From Sipunculus nudus (lineage: Eukaryota; Annelida; Sipuncula; Golfingiida; Sipunculidae), in contig CM049314.1 of the NCBI GenBank assembly GCA_026874595.1, positions 70,632,300 through 70,696,299 on the forward strand: a stretch of 64,000 bases of DNA, in the 5' to 3' direction. The position numbers and the translations under genes were made by a program. Below, in pieces: positions 10,237-21,028 of this stretch. The notes under the pieces are model-generated. The model did no database searches. It had not been told where the DNA came from and was given only the letters and a program-made list of their open reading frames with translations. Each line of letters begins with the position of its first letter. Position 1 is the first letter of the stretch.

Positions 10237-11440
10237 CACATGATATGACCACTTTTATATTTTCACTTATGTCATGATATCCCTTATTTTTTTTATCTTT
10301 AAACCTGACACTTTTTTTTAAACCAGGTGACCACATTTTTACCACTGTAAATATTGAAAAAAAAGGTGTGACAACATTTTTGTATTATTTTTGTCAATAG
10401 TTATTGGTAAGAAATGTGGTCACACCACATGGGATCACATTTTATAATATTAAATATAATACAAATTTCAGGGCAAACGTGCACATTCAGAATGTGTTTT
10501 GATGATCCAGTTTATCTCCAAAGCTAAAGGGATCGTTTCTTTTTTGTTACTCTCTTTTTTCGAAAAATGTCTCAGAATACTGTAAACCAGTTTTTGTTCT
10601 TTTTTTTATTATCAATTTCTTCATTGACATCTCCGAGAACTTAAAATACAAACATTTACATGCATGCAATAACAGCAAACTGTCCACTAAGATAAGGGTA
10701 TTTCTTCTTAAAAGAAAACTGATTAAACAGAATCAAATTACATCGGCAGATTAATAGCTTTCCATTTTTGTAAATGCGCTTTCACTGTATAGTTTTTTTT
10801 CCGCGATCAATCTTTCCGTACCTTCGAGGGCGCATAATTTCTTTAGGAAAAAGGACAGAGGCGGGTTTCTTTATCCCGGCTTTTGAATCACACAAACATA
10901 TAAATCAATATAAAAATATTAATAAGCGATTTCCTTTCATTCTCAACGTTACAACCAACATATACAATCTTTGGACAGACTGCGGGTAAAATGATGCCAA
11001 ATGTTCAGACCAGATCTGAATTTGATTATAAAATGTAACAGTAACATGACATTTACAAAAAAAAGATAGACCGATGACCGATGACCAATGACCGATGACC
11101 AATATCAGTAAAACAATAAGAGCATTTATTGGTGTCTGATAGTTTTCAAGGTAAACAACAATTCATTGACTGCTAGAATATTATGCATCTTTTAAGTTGA
11201 AATTCACGCAAATATATATCACGCGCTGCATAGTATATATGCAGTGCAGCATCTTTCAAAGTTAATTTATTGTTAAATAAACTTTAAAACCTTTTTTTCT
11301 AACTGATTTTTTATTTTGCAGAATATGGGTGTATAAGTGCTTAAAACCCAGCTTTGTCCACTCAACAATCTTACCATTGATTCGTATCTACAGCTGATTT
11401 GAGACATAACTATTAACATCTTAAATATTATTATTATTTT
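9882..11440. other. Non-coding; A/T-rich with homopolymer runs
   Basis: No exon or transposon is recognised. Near 11075-11100 the phrase GACCGATGACC/GACCAATGACC is repeated in tandem a few times. Confidence 0.5.
10201..10234. repeat. (AT)n microsatellite
   Basis: A pure AT dinucleotide run of about 34 bp. Confidence 0.95.
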
Positions 11441-11555
11441 TCAAGATTTTATCCCTTGATGTGGTATTGCCTTTTGAAAAGACACCCAGTATAGACAGTA
11501 TACCTTGCTGGAACAGTCAACTATTCCTGATAAACACTTTAAAGAGCCATTGGAG

Positions 11556-11620
<65 letters not shown>

Positions 11621-12108
11621 ACAGAAAACGTACCCCTTAATGTATTGATTATTCCAAACTTGCTGCAGAATAACTACCTCCGCAGATTGAGGGCCAGCAG
11701 AGATATACTTATTCCAGACGGCGAAACAATGACTGTAGAATTTAGAAATTTTTCGTGTGATACAACTTATATCAAAATTAATCTTTTTTATACCACCCAC
11801 TCTCTGTAGTGAGATATTAGGTACAACTTTGATAAGTCTTTTAATCTGATCAGCCAAGATATTCTTTGACATTCTAAAATTGATTCAACTTATGGTACTT
11901 TTATACCTCCTTTTTTTTATTCACTTATCAGCACATCGTATTTAATTTTTGGCTTATGACCATACCATATAAAATCAACTATGCAGTTTTTTACCTTTTG
12001 TATAAAACTTCGGGCTTCAAGAAAATTCATAGTGTACATAAGTTTTGATACTCTGAAGGTTTTAATTGTCGTTTTTCGCCCAGATATTGTCAGCCCTCTC
12101 GATTCCAC
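11441..12108 (-). pseudogene. L1/Tx1-like LINE reverse transcriptase C-terminal fragment
   Basis: Read on the minus strand, 12108-11917 has RGLTISGRKTTIKTFRVSKL, then YTMNF and DFIWYGHKPKIKYDVLIS. This is the hallmark post-RT segment of L1/Tx1-group elements (R-G-L-T-x-x-G-K...; F-x-W-x-G). After a stop, about 11872-11630 continues with CFAVWNKYISAGPQSAEVV and LQQVWNNQYIKG, another typical block of that C-terminal region (W...W-N-N). A 62-bp (AT)n run lies in the same frame just beyond. The remainder of the LINE is absent, so this is an isolated broken fragment. Confidence 0.65.
11556..11617. repeat. (AT)n microsatellite
   Basis: A pure AT run of about 62 bp abutting the LINE fragment. Confidence 0.97.
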
Positions 12109-12929
12109 ATATTAAACGTTCTTAAAATATTATTACTGTCGTTACTCTCTCCTACACAAAATTTCTTCAAAATTCAGCCATGATTTATTTCGAGAAATAA
12201 GACGGAGGTCAAATTAGTCTTTCACTATGTCATGTATCATTAGAATGACTTTTAATTCGATGAGCTGGTTTTCAATAGGGTCTTAGGTACAGTTCCGTGT
12301 ATTCAATCATATTGGTTGCTGCTATGTCTTAGTTTGAAATGGATCAAAAATGATCCGGCTGATATTTGCATACGGTTTCCAGGAGTGTTATATTACGTTA
12401 GACATTCGTAGGACATTCAGTATAAGAGAATGAACAGAAAGACGTGACATCATGCTAACTATGAAGCATTTATTAATATACGGAAGCGCCCCCTTGCGAG
12501 CAAACTGAGAACGAAATTACAGCGAATTGTAGAAAAGTCAATGTAATATAACAAAGAGAAGTGGTCTTGTGTTCCGAGGTGGTCGAATCAATAGAGTGGT
12601 CTTCAGACGGAATTTCAGAGTTTTTTATAGAGTGCTTAAATATCATTGCTCTCAGACTCATATATAAAAGTATGTTATCATGTAAAAATGTTCGAATATC
12701 ACTTTTTTTGTATTTCTTATATTTTTCCTACATAATAGCTAAATGAGTATGTAACACATTTTTTTTCGTCTGCAAGAGGTTATTTAAAATTCCAGTGTGA
12801 TTATTACTAAACTACAATTTTGGACGTCAACAAAAAAGATAAGAAAAATGAAAAAAATATTCCAATTTACGTATTGAACGGAAAGGATAAAACTATCCAA
12901 GAACATACCCTTTCTTGTGTCAACATCTG

Positions 12930-12981
<52 letters not shown>

Positions 12982-13597
12982 TTCAGGGTGTATTAGGGGC
13001 CTCCAGTTTATATAAATATGCAGGACTAAACTATGGATAAGTGCTGAATATGTTTTCAAAGATTATCACATAAGATATTTTCGTTCCAAAATGTAACACT
13101 CAGTATTAACTTACTGAGTATTAGTATACTTTCCATAATCACAAGATATCTATTGCGCTCAACCAATGTCACGGTGTTTTTTCATATATTTTGCCCCGTC
13201 AACTCGAACCGCTGCTTTTTCTGCACACTGTGCCTATGCTGCTCTCTATCGGATACTTTAGAAACTAAACAAAAATAGTGTGCGGAATTATATTATTAAC
13301 GGAACAGCTTGGTCACATTTTCATACACCTAACCTAACAAGCGTATAATTATCAAAACAAGGGGATTTGTACTGATCAAAATTCTGAAATTCACTTTACC
13401 GGGTTCTTAAACTTTACATTTCATCTTACACTGATCTGCTGAACATACCACCGCTCTCAAAGGTTACATGGATTATTTGCGTGAGCAAGTATTAGTGTAT
13501 TTTCCTGAATCACAAATCCTTTGTAGTGAGAATATATTGCACTTAATACATGTGTTTAAAAATGATATAAAATGGCTGCCACTGAATTTCATGTTCT
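12109..13597. other. Intergenic, 3' of SP-A
   Basis: No exon is seen. It holds an (AT)n run at 12931-12979 and unremarkable AT-rich sequence. Any 3' UTR of SP-A would lie at its right end. Confidence 0.5.
12931..12979. repeat. (AT)n microsatellite
   Basis: A pure AT dinucleotide run of about 48 bp. Confidence 0.96.
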
Positions 13598-15910
13598 TTA
13601 CCAAAAATGTCCTCTCCACATAAGAAAAGTAACTGGAAAATACCAGAAAACGCATTGGAAAGAGCAACCAGGGATGGCCGAATTGTAACTCCCAACGCAT
13701 GTTTCGTTTACGTTTATGTTCGGAAACCGGGTTTCATTGCCAACTATACTGAGGATCCAAGGTATGTAACTACTGGTACGTGTGTATACGGAGGGATACC
13801 GCACGAGACATGAGTCATGCTGGTTACTAACGCCCCATGAGGTAACCCCGGCAACGACCCAGGGGTCATTCTGACAGCGACGGCAGTGTAGCGGACCTCC
13901 ACTGTCTCCCTAAAAAATACAAAAAGAAATATGTAGGCACATGTTCATGGGTTATATAAAGAATTTTAGAGTTAATTTATTAATTAAACATAGATGTAAA
14001 TTAGTACTATTTATGATGGATCCTGTCCTTGCAGATTCCGTAACGATAGTAAAATTTTCATCTCAGGGACCTATATTTTACGTATCAGTTGCTTTCGATC
14101 GTATCACAAGGTCATCAACAGAAGACTGGCGTGCTTGACAACGACTCAGGGGTTATCACATAAGACAGGGATCATATACATGGGACTTTTGAGCAGGACA
14201 CCTCCACAACATCCCCACCCAGATCTATACATTCACAGTGTTCCATCTGTGCGACATTGAACCATTTATCGACCATCTCAACAGCAGAGACTTCAACATC
14301 CACTTTACGAGAGAGCTGGGGGATGGTAAATCCCCCTCAGCAGAGCAGAGGATATAATGATCAGCTTCGTCCGTCCGTTCGTCCGTAAACAATTTTGTGC
14401 CAGGGGATATCTCTAAAAGTTTTACTCACATCTACCTCTAATTGTAGCAGCAGGTGCATCATATGGGCAGGGGCGGATCCAGGATTTAGGAAAAGGGGGG
14501 GTCCAACCCAGGAGGACTAATGAAAATCCTAAAAAAAAGGTCATCACGTCTGGAAAAGGGGGGGTCCAGGCCGCAAAATTACGTCTAATACCCCTTAAAA
14601 AAGGTTGCTTCGGGTGAAAAAGGGGGGGGGGGTCCGGACCCCCTGGACCCCCCCTGGATCCGCTTCTGTATGGGTATCCAGAGATGAATAGGTTTTTATC
14701 ACACTAACCCGAAACCTGGGCCTAGAACCTGCTTAGATTAACAGCCACTTGTCATATGATTCCTATGGTCAAGCACGCCAGTCTGCTGATTAGTAGCATG
14801 TAATACAGTCAAAAGCTTCAGATGTGAACAATGTAAGTCCCTGGGGGGAGAATTTACTAACTTTATCAAAGTAAAAAGGTAGTTGGCAATGGAATCTAGA
14901 AAAACGTATATAGATGGCAAATGAAACTTCTTCTGCCCTTTTAACACCTCTCTAATCCTTAAATGCCTGATACCTCAGATATGCCATGCAGCTCGAAAAT
15001 TAGGTTAAGGTATCTAAAGTAGAAAAAATGTAAATCTGTCACATGTGATTAACTCAATGACCAAAGGGCATTTTTTGGAAAGCAGCCACGTTGGATAGCT
15101 AACACAGAGAATCGACTATGAAAAGGAAAATTTGTTATGGAATGTACGGCCTTGGAAATAAGGTCAATGTAAATATAAATATCAGGTGCATATCTGTCAT
15201 CTGTGACTAATATTGTACGTTTCCTAAAATCAGCTTGGTGGAGATCTAACGCAAGCACGAGAGAAGAAAGATGAAAGGAACACTAAATAAAGGAAATATT
15301 TTAAAAATGTGATCGCGGGTTTTGCGCTTTAGAGAGTATGACCCACATATTGATAGACAGTTAAAATGATCAACCCCTATAAGCTTCATCCCACTTCGAG
15401 AAAGGCTTAACAAAAGAAAGAGAGGAATAGATAGGAAACAAGAATGAAATGAAAAGAAGAAAGAAAGAAATGCTTCAATATTTCCTTTTGCTGATGTGTC
15501 AGGCAACAAAATCGAAATTGGATCTATATACACGAACGACATCAGGGAAAATGTTTAACAAACAGCAAAACACCAAAATATCAGTCGAGGAGGACATCGG
15601 AACGTTTCGGGTATGGATATGTTTACATAGGCTATGTTGTACCCCTCCCTGTGTGTGACGGAATACACATTTTCATCTGCTCTCTGTCTATCTGTCTGTC
15701 TCTGTTTCTCTTTTACCAACCTGACACGAGCCGCCGTTTACGGCGTTGACACAGATGTTAGAAATGGTGATGGTGGTGTTCTTGATAAACCCGAGCCTTG
15801 ACCGACATTCCTCGTTAGATATTACTGGGATTCTCAGCTCCTGTAACTTATTTGGGTAACCAGTTCCAGTTGCGCCACCTTTAGAAATAATACCAATATT
15901 ACTACTGTTC

Positions 15911-15944
<34 letters not shown>

Positions 15945-17228
15945 CACTTTATTCATTATAATAATAATAATAAATTACTATTATCACTATTATAATTATT
16001 ATGATTATTATCGTTTATTTCAAGCATTTTATTCTGTATATGTAATGTTACGTGATTATACTTGTAGAGTACAAAATGTCATATTTTATTGTCTAATTAA
16101 CTCAAGTTCATCGAATACTAACTTCCGTTCTATTAACTTTAATGTTGTTAATTTTTAATTTGAATACTGAACCTTACCCAGCTTTCCCCATCCAGATATG
16201 TAACACTCAGCCCCGACAAAAGTATCTTCAGTGTCCGGTAGGAGCGCTGGCTGTGCATTGTCTGTGAAGACTGCAGGCGTTTCAAGCTCAATGATGCTAA
16301 TGTCGTCGCCGATACCAGCGTTAATATACGACGGATGCTGAGGCAGACAGAATTCCAAATGTGTAAGTACTCAGATAAACAGCAGATTAAATAGGCGATT
16401 TGACTTCTCTCACTCTCTCCCTGACACTTTATCACTCTTCTTTCTTATTATCCCATTCTCACTCACAAAAAAACTCACTTTCTCTTTTTGCCTCACTCTT
16501 ACTTTCCTGGTCCCTCTCTCTTTGACACGCCCTCACAATCTCTTACACTATCAATTTCACACTCACCCTCTCTTTCTCTCTCTCCCTCTATTCCCCTTTA
16601 CTTCTTTCTCGCCCTCCCTCTGTCTCTTTTTGTCTCTATGTATGATTTTGAAAGAAATATATACAAAATGATATACACGTATATGTACATAACAAATTGT
16701 CATAAAAGGGTGATTTTAAAATATCTTTACAACTTTTACAAATTAAATCATCTTCACCACGCTTAAAAGAGGAGGTGGGATTTGACTTACATTTGTGATA
16801 TTTCGAACCAGTCTTTCTTTTTCAGGACCAGGAGTCTCCGCAAAATCGTAGTGTCCAATCACTACAAGATAATCACCAACCGGGCTGAAATCAATGGAGT
16901 GTAGTGGACATTTATTACTCTAATTATAATTGGTGTTCTCCTCCAAAATGTATTTTAAAAGGTCGTTCTCCAGCGACTCCCACACCACGTGACCAGTCAC
17001 GTTCCAGCGCACCTGACAGACAAGGGGTCTGGGATTGTGATCAATTAACACTTATCACTATACATAAATCATAGGGACTAGGAACAATTAGAGTGACTAT
17101 AAGTGTAGTACTTTATAATTGTTGTATCTTAAGAAAATATTTGGTATATCAATTGAATACGAATGTCGCGTCACATGATAAGTACTCTAACTTATACATA
17201 TATTAAAGGTAGAATTAATGATCGAATG

Positions 17229-17287
<59 letters not shown>

Positions 17288-17577
17288 CCGCTTCAGTCGG
17301 TTCCATGTTTCGTAGAATATGCGTCAGCTGTAAATATTTCAGTATAAGGCATCTGATGGAAAGTTGACGTACCGTTGAGTACAGTGAGCGGCCGACATGA
17401 CATAGTTATGAGAGAGCAGAACGCCCCCACACATGTGGAAAGATCGGCCAGGAACTGGGGTGTTAAGCCTCAGACTGACTTGCCATGGCCACCTCCCCTC
17501 ACCGGCGTCATGGCCGTTCACGATCGAGGGTATGACGACAGACGCCGACGAAGACCCGACATCCGGCTTTTCGGCTC
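13598..17577 (-). CDS. SP-A: S1A (trypsin-fold) serine protease, exons 2-6
   Basis: Five exons on the minus strand: 17373-17577, 16791-16884, 16178-16337, 15721-15878 and 13598-13909 (ending at its stop), all with GT-AG junctions. Exon 2 has the activation site VVIPS|IVNG, the start WPWQVSL, CGG and AAHC (His57). Exon 4 has GDDISIIEL (Asp102) and [10 protein letters not shown]. Exon 5 ends SCQ. Exon 6 begins GDSGGPLHC (Ser195), then TSWG and [15 protein letters not shown]. The pocket reads Gly189, Ser190, Gly216, Ser226, so it is not a trypsin. The tail has N-glycosylation sites (NETR, NETC) and ends in a hydrophobic stretch ([11 protein letters not shown]). Exon 2 starts in phase 1 and needs a signal exon; the best candidate is 24679-24745. 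The triad is intact, so I expect an active secreted or anchored endopeptidase. Substrate unknown. Confidence 0.9.
14121..14467. other. SP-A intron 5 sequence
   Basis: No exon. Contains a short GTCCGTCC-type repeat (about 14368-14390), a dispersed motif common in this window. Confidence 0.5.
14468..14668. mobile_element. hAT-like MITE in SP-A intron 5
   Basis: A 201-bp element bounded by inverted repeats CAGGGGCGGATCCAGG and CCTGGATCCGCTTCTG, with poly-G/C-rich inner arms (GGGGGGGTCC / GGACCCCC). It is flanked by TATGGG on both sides (14462-14467 and 14669-14674). The CAGGGGCG terminus is typical of hAT-related MITEs. It has no coding capacity. Confidence 0.75.
14669..15720. other. SP-A intron 5, remainder
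   Basis: No exon or recognised transposon. Short open frames on both strands look like chance. Confidence 0.45.
15903..15975. repeat. (ACT)n and (TAA)n trinucleotide microsatellites in SP-A intron 4
   Basis: CTACTACTACTACTACTAC-type repeats (about 15910-15942) followed by ATAATAATAATAA (about 15958-15972). Confidence 0.9.
16400..16640. repeat. CT-rich polypyrimidine tract in SP-A intron 3
   Basis: An extended (TC)n-like, imperfect CTCTCTCCCT-rich strand. It has no coding signal. Confidence 0.7.
17230..17282. repeat. (AT)n microsatellite in SP-A intron 2
   Basis: A pure AT dinucleotide run of about 52 bp. Confidence 0.96.
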
Positions 17578-18420
17578 CTGAAAATAAACATAAAACCATT
17601 TATTCGACTTTTGGCTTTTTCGTGCAAAGTTTCAATCTTAGAGTGTTAACTATAACACACACACACAACGTTTACTTCTAGACAATATTTTGGTCTTGGT
17701 CAAGATTCGCCTAAAAATTTGCAAAAAAAGTTGCGCGACCGAAAACGTAAGGGAAATTGACAGAAAATTTTCGAAGATATAGAGAACAATTGGAACTTGA
17801 TTTGGCCCGCATAGCGGACACCTCGACAATATAAGAACTCTTGTGTCGTCTCCGAAGATAGCATGTATCATTAGAAATTCCGTTATTTTGACGTAATTGC
17901 CCCTCAACATTTCCATCATGATGACTTTTTAACTTGGATGACGTCAGATAATATAACTCACTCACAGCCACTACATCTTTAAAAAATGTATACACCTTGG
18001 TTGTTGACAAAATGTCCCAATATGTTACTTTAAGTTTCAATTGAATTTACCATTTTTGTTATTTTTGTATAGAAAGAAATGATTACATTTTTGGTTTGTA
18101 ACAAATTTATTTATAGATGCAAAAATACTAATTTCGAGCAATCCAGATCCTGAACCGCATTTAAAGTTCATCACTGGGTCCCCCTAAAATTGGCGTATTC
18201 CTTGATCAATTTTCCATCCCTCCTTAAAACTTCATTGTTCTCTATTCTGAATTTATTTAGATAATACGTGGAAAACAAACTAGAAAGGTCGAGGGCTTGA
18301 CCTACATTTAATATTTCTAGACAAAAAAAAGAGCAAATTTTTACTAGTATTCTATTAAAAGCTCGCTTTTTCCAGTTAATGAGAAAGTGTACGAAATTAG
18401 GGTTGACTCTTACCCCACAG
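17578..18420. other. Putative SP-A intron 1, first part
   Basis: No exon. Two overlapping minus-strand open frames (17650-18040) have no recognisable domain and I treat them as chance. Confidence 0.45.
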
Positions 18421-19265
18421 AGACCTAATTTCAAGTTTCCAAGGAGACTTTCACGGACCTCCTAGGATGTCAAGTTTAAAGATTCTAGGTCCAGTGGTTA
18501 CGATTTAAGCCAGGTTAACGGACGGCCGCATCTTTGAAAGCCTCAAAAATTGAGAAAAAAATGCTTAAAAATTCCAAAGAAAATCCAGGTGGTGCCACTA
18601 GGCTTCAGGAGATGATGAAACACTTCGTTATCAATATGCATGCAAGAATTATTATGATCAAATCATTAGTTGTTCAGATACTAATGTTTTTGTATCAAAT
18701 TTAAAATTATTCTGGGGGTACTTACGAGCCCGTTATCTCGGAGGATATAGGTAACAGAGACCTAATAAACGGTTTCTGCAGAGAAATTTTGAGGAACTCT
18801 CAGGATGTCAAGGTAGAAGATTCTGGTCCAATGATTGTTATTTGTGCTCTGCTTTGGTATTAAATTTCCAATTTTTCGGAGGGGGGGGGGTGTACTTATG
18901 AGCCCATAGCTCGGAGAATATGGGTAACAGAGACCTAATTTTAGGTTTCAAAGGAGACATGTTATAGACCTTCCAGGATGTTAGGTTATAATATCCCAGG
19001 TTTAGTGGTTACGTTTTGCGCCCATCTTTGACGGTCTCATAAAAGGAAATTCCCATAAATATGAAAAAAAAATCCAGGTTGTGCTACTAGTCTGCAGCAA
19101 CTGATGAAACACTACATAACCAATATCCATGCAAAGAATTATGGTGATCGATGCATAACCTGTTCAGACACTGGAGCTTTTGTATCAAATTTTTAATTAT
19201 TCTGCGACGGGGGTACTTCTGAGCCCCATAGCTCGATCAGAGAATCTGGGTAACAGAGACCTAAT
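18420..19265 (-). repeat. ~330-bp tandem repeat, about 2.5 units
   Basis: GAGACCTAATTT..AGGTTTC recurs at about 18420, 18756, 18928 and 19256. Two full units of ~330 bp flank one with an internal deletion (~172 bp). Each unit has GATGTCAAG.., GGTCCAGTGGTTACG, a CCAGGTxGTGCCACTAG segment, GATGAAACAC and TTCTG.GGGGGTAC..GAGCCC. The same unit occurs twice at about 23197-23640, so this is a dispersed, locally tandem family with no coding capacity. Confidence 0.85.
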
Positions 19266-19842
19266 TTCTCTCTGTTCTCCAAAAAGAAGAACTTTTTGGG
19301 TATGTTTTGAATTTTTTCCTTTTTATTTTCTCTTAAATTACATGTTCTCCTACTTTTTTAAGGCGAGAAGATGCCATCAGAAGAGGGATACACTAAAGAG
19401 GGTTGCGACGTGGTAACGATTAATACTAGGAACTCATTGGTCTCGACGCACAGTTGCATTTGTCTATAAGGATATTTTTATCAGCTTTTTGAAACTGTGC
19501 GTCCTGTGATCAAGTTTGAAACCAATCTGTCTACCTAAATTGAAGTTATCATCCATAAACTAAATTGTGAATGGCTGGACCCTGTGACCTTAACCTTGAT
19601 AAAAAGTTTGGCATCCACAATCTTTAAAATTGCATCCACAATCCTTTGAAGCAATTGGTCTTGTTATTTTGACTCGTGACCCCATGACCCCAAAATCAGA
19701 AATATTCTTACTTTATTGGTGGGCCATACATAGAATTATAATAAAATGCAACGGTGGAATAATCCTTCAATCACTTTTTTATTTTATAACGAATTATGCA
19801 AGCCCTAGCATACCCTGTTTTTTTTCTATATAAATTAAACAT
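19266..19842. other. Putative SP-A intron 1 sequence
   Basis: No exon or named repeat is seen. Confidence 0.4.
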
Positions 19843-20450
19843 TACTTTTCTGGAAAATCTATATATTAATTTTTTTAAAGTAATAACTTAAATGGAACAC
19901 TGAAAACTCCGTAATCTGCCAGTAGTGTCAATACAACAATCAGCAAAGTCATGCGTGAATCTGTGCAACCTGCCATTATACATCTATACACGAGCCCCGA
20001 CCTTCCTCGCCGTTAACCGAGTATATTATAATGTTAGTCAGAGATCTTTTTATTGGTGTAAAGTGAGTTATGCAAGTCGTGTCATATCTTGATGTGCGGA
20101 AATGACCCGGCGACGATCACGTTATCAAATCGATTCAGTTGTGATTGTTTAATGTTGCTTATCAAAATCAAACATGTCACCGCCTCACTATGAATTGCAG
20201 TGTCAAGTGTATTATGCAGAATAACAATATATTACAGTGAATGGGTGTAATGGGTACACATAGTTCCTAAAACTATCACTAATTAAAACGTCAATTCCAT
20301 ATTATCATGAATTTACTTATATTAAAAGTATTAGGAAATCAACTTATCTTATTGCATATTATTCACCTGTGTCACTGGAAATTAGGCTACCAAGTATATA
20401 TACCACCATCAATATACCCATGCTGAACAGTATATTAATACTATAATTGA
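19843..20450 (-). repeat. Copy 2 of duplicated signal-exon/upstream segment
   Basis: Homologous to 2188-2870 along its length and to 24605-25008. It keeps the upstream CACCAATAAAAAG stretch (minus strand) seen in copy 1 and missing in copy 3. Confidence 0.65.
19907..19976 (-). pseudogene. Signal-peptide exon copy with lost splice donor
   Basis: On the minus strand an ATG opens MAGCTDSRMTLLIVVL-, then TLLADYG, a plausible signal peptide, homologous to the intact copy at 24679-24745. After GGAG the intact copy has GTAATAATATTTTC. Here a ~10-bp deletion leaves GGAGTTTTCAG, so the GT donor is gone. It lies 2.3 kb upstream of SP-A exon 2 and would otherwise be its nearest first exon. Some use of a nearby cryptic donor cannot be excluded. 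Confidence 0.55.
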
Positions 20451-20860
20451 TGGTGGTCGCACAGGACTTTTGTTAAAGAACTCCTCCGTGGACACGCCTC
20501 CGATATGCACGTTTTGGTCTTGAACTGTCGGGAACCAAGTGCGTCCCAGGTGAGGCCACTTCCACTTTCCCCATCAATAGAGATATTTTATCTTAACTGT
20601 CAAAGGATCTATAGCAACATCATATGTCGGCAATAACGATTATGTATCAAGGCAGAAAGTAGTTTGATACTCTAATTTAGGGCCCTAGGCCTTCCTCAAT
20701 CATTTTCTGTTCAGTATGTGACGCTGCTATTTACTTCAGCAGCAAGCAGTGCAAAAAAAAGGGAAATCAATTCCTAATGAGGTTTAAAAATTTTTCGAAA
20801 GTTATATTAACAAAACGCAACTACCGGACTTTAAAAAAAGTACTTACACTGAATGGACCG
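20451..20860. other. No recognised feature
   Basis: No exon or repeat family is seen. Confidence 0.4.
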
Positions 20861-20861
20861 G

Positions 20862-21028
20862 ATCATAACACACCTCTTGGTTATTGCCAGGCTTAATGTT
20901 ATTGTTTGGTAAGTTATAAGAAATAAGTCAAAAGAAAGAAAGAGCGGATCATAACAAACCTCTTGGTTAATGTCAGGCTTTTTAATGTTATTGTTTGGTA
21001 AGTTAAAAGAAATCAGTGTCTCGGTTTT
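20862..21028. repeat. Two ~83-bp tandem direct repeats
   Basis: GGATCATAACA-ACCTCTTGG ... TTATTGTTTGGTAAGTTA-AAGAAAT occurs twice in succession (from about 20862 and 20945). Confidence 0.85.
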
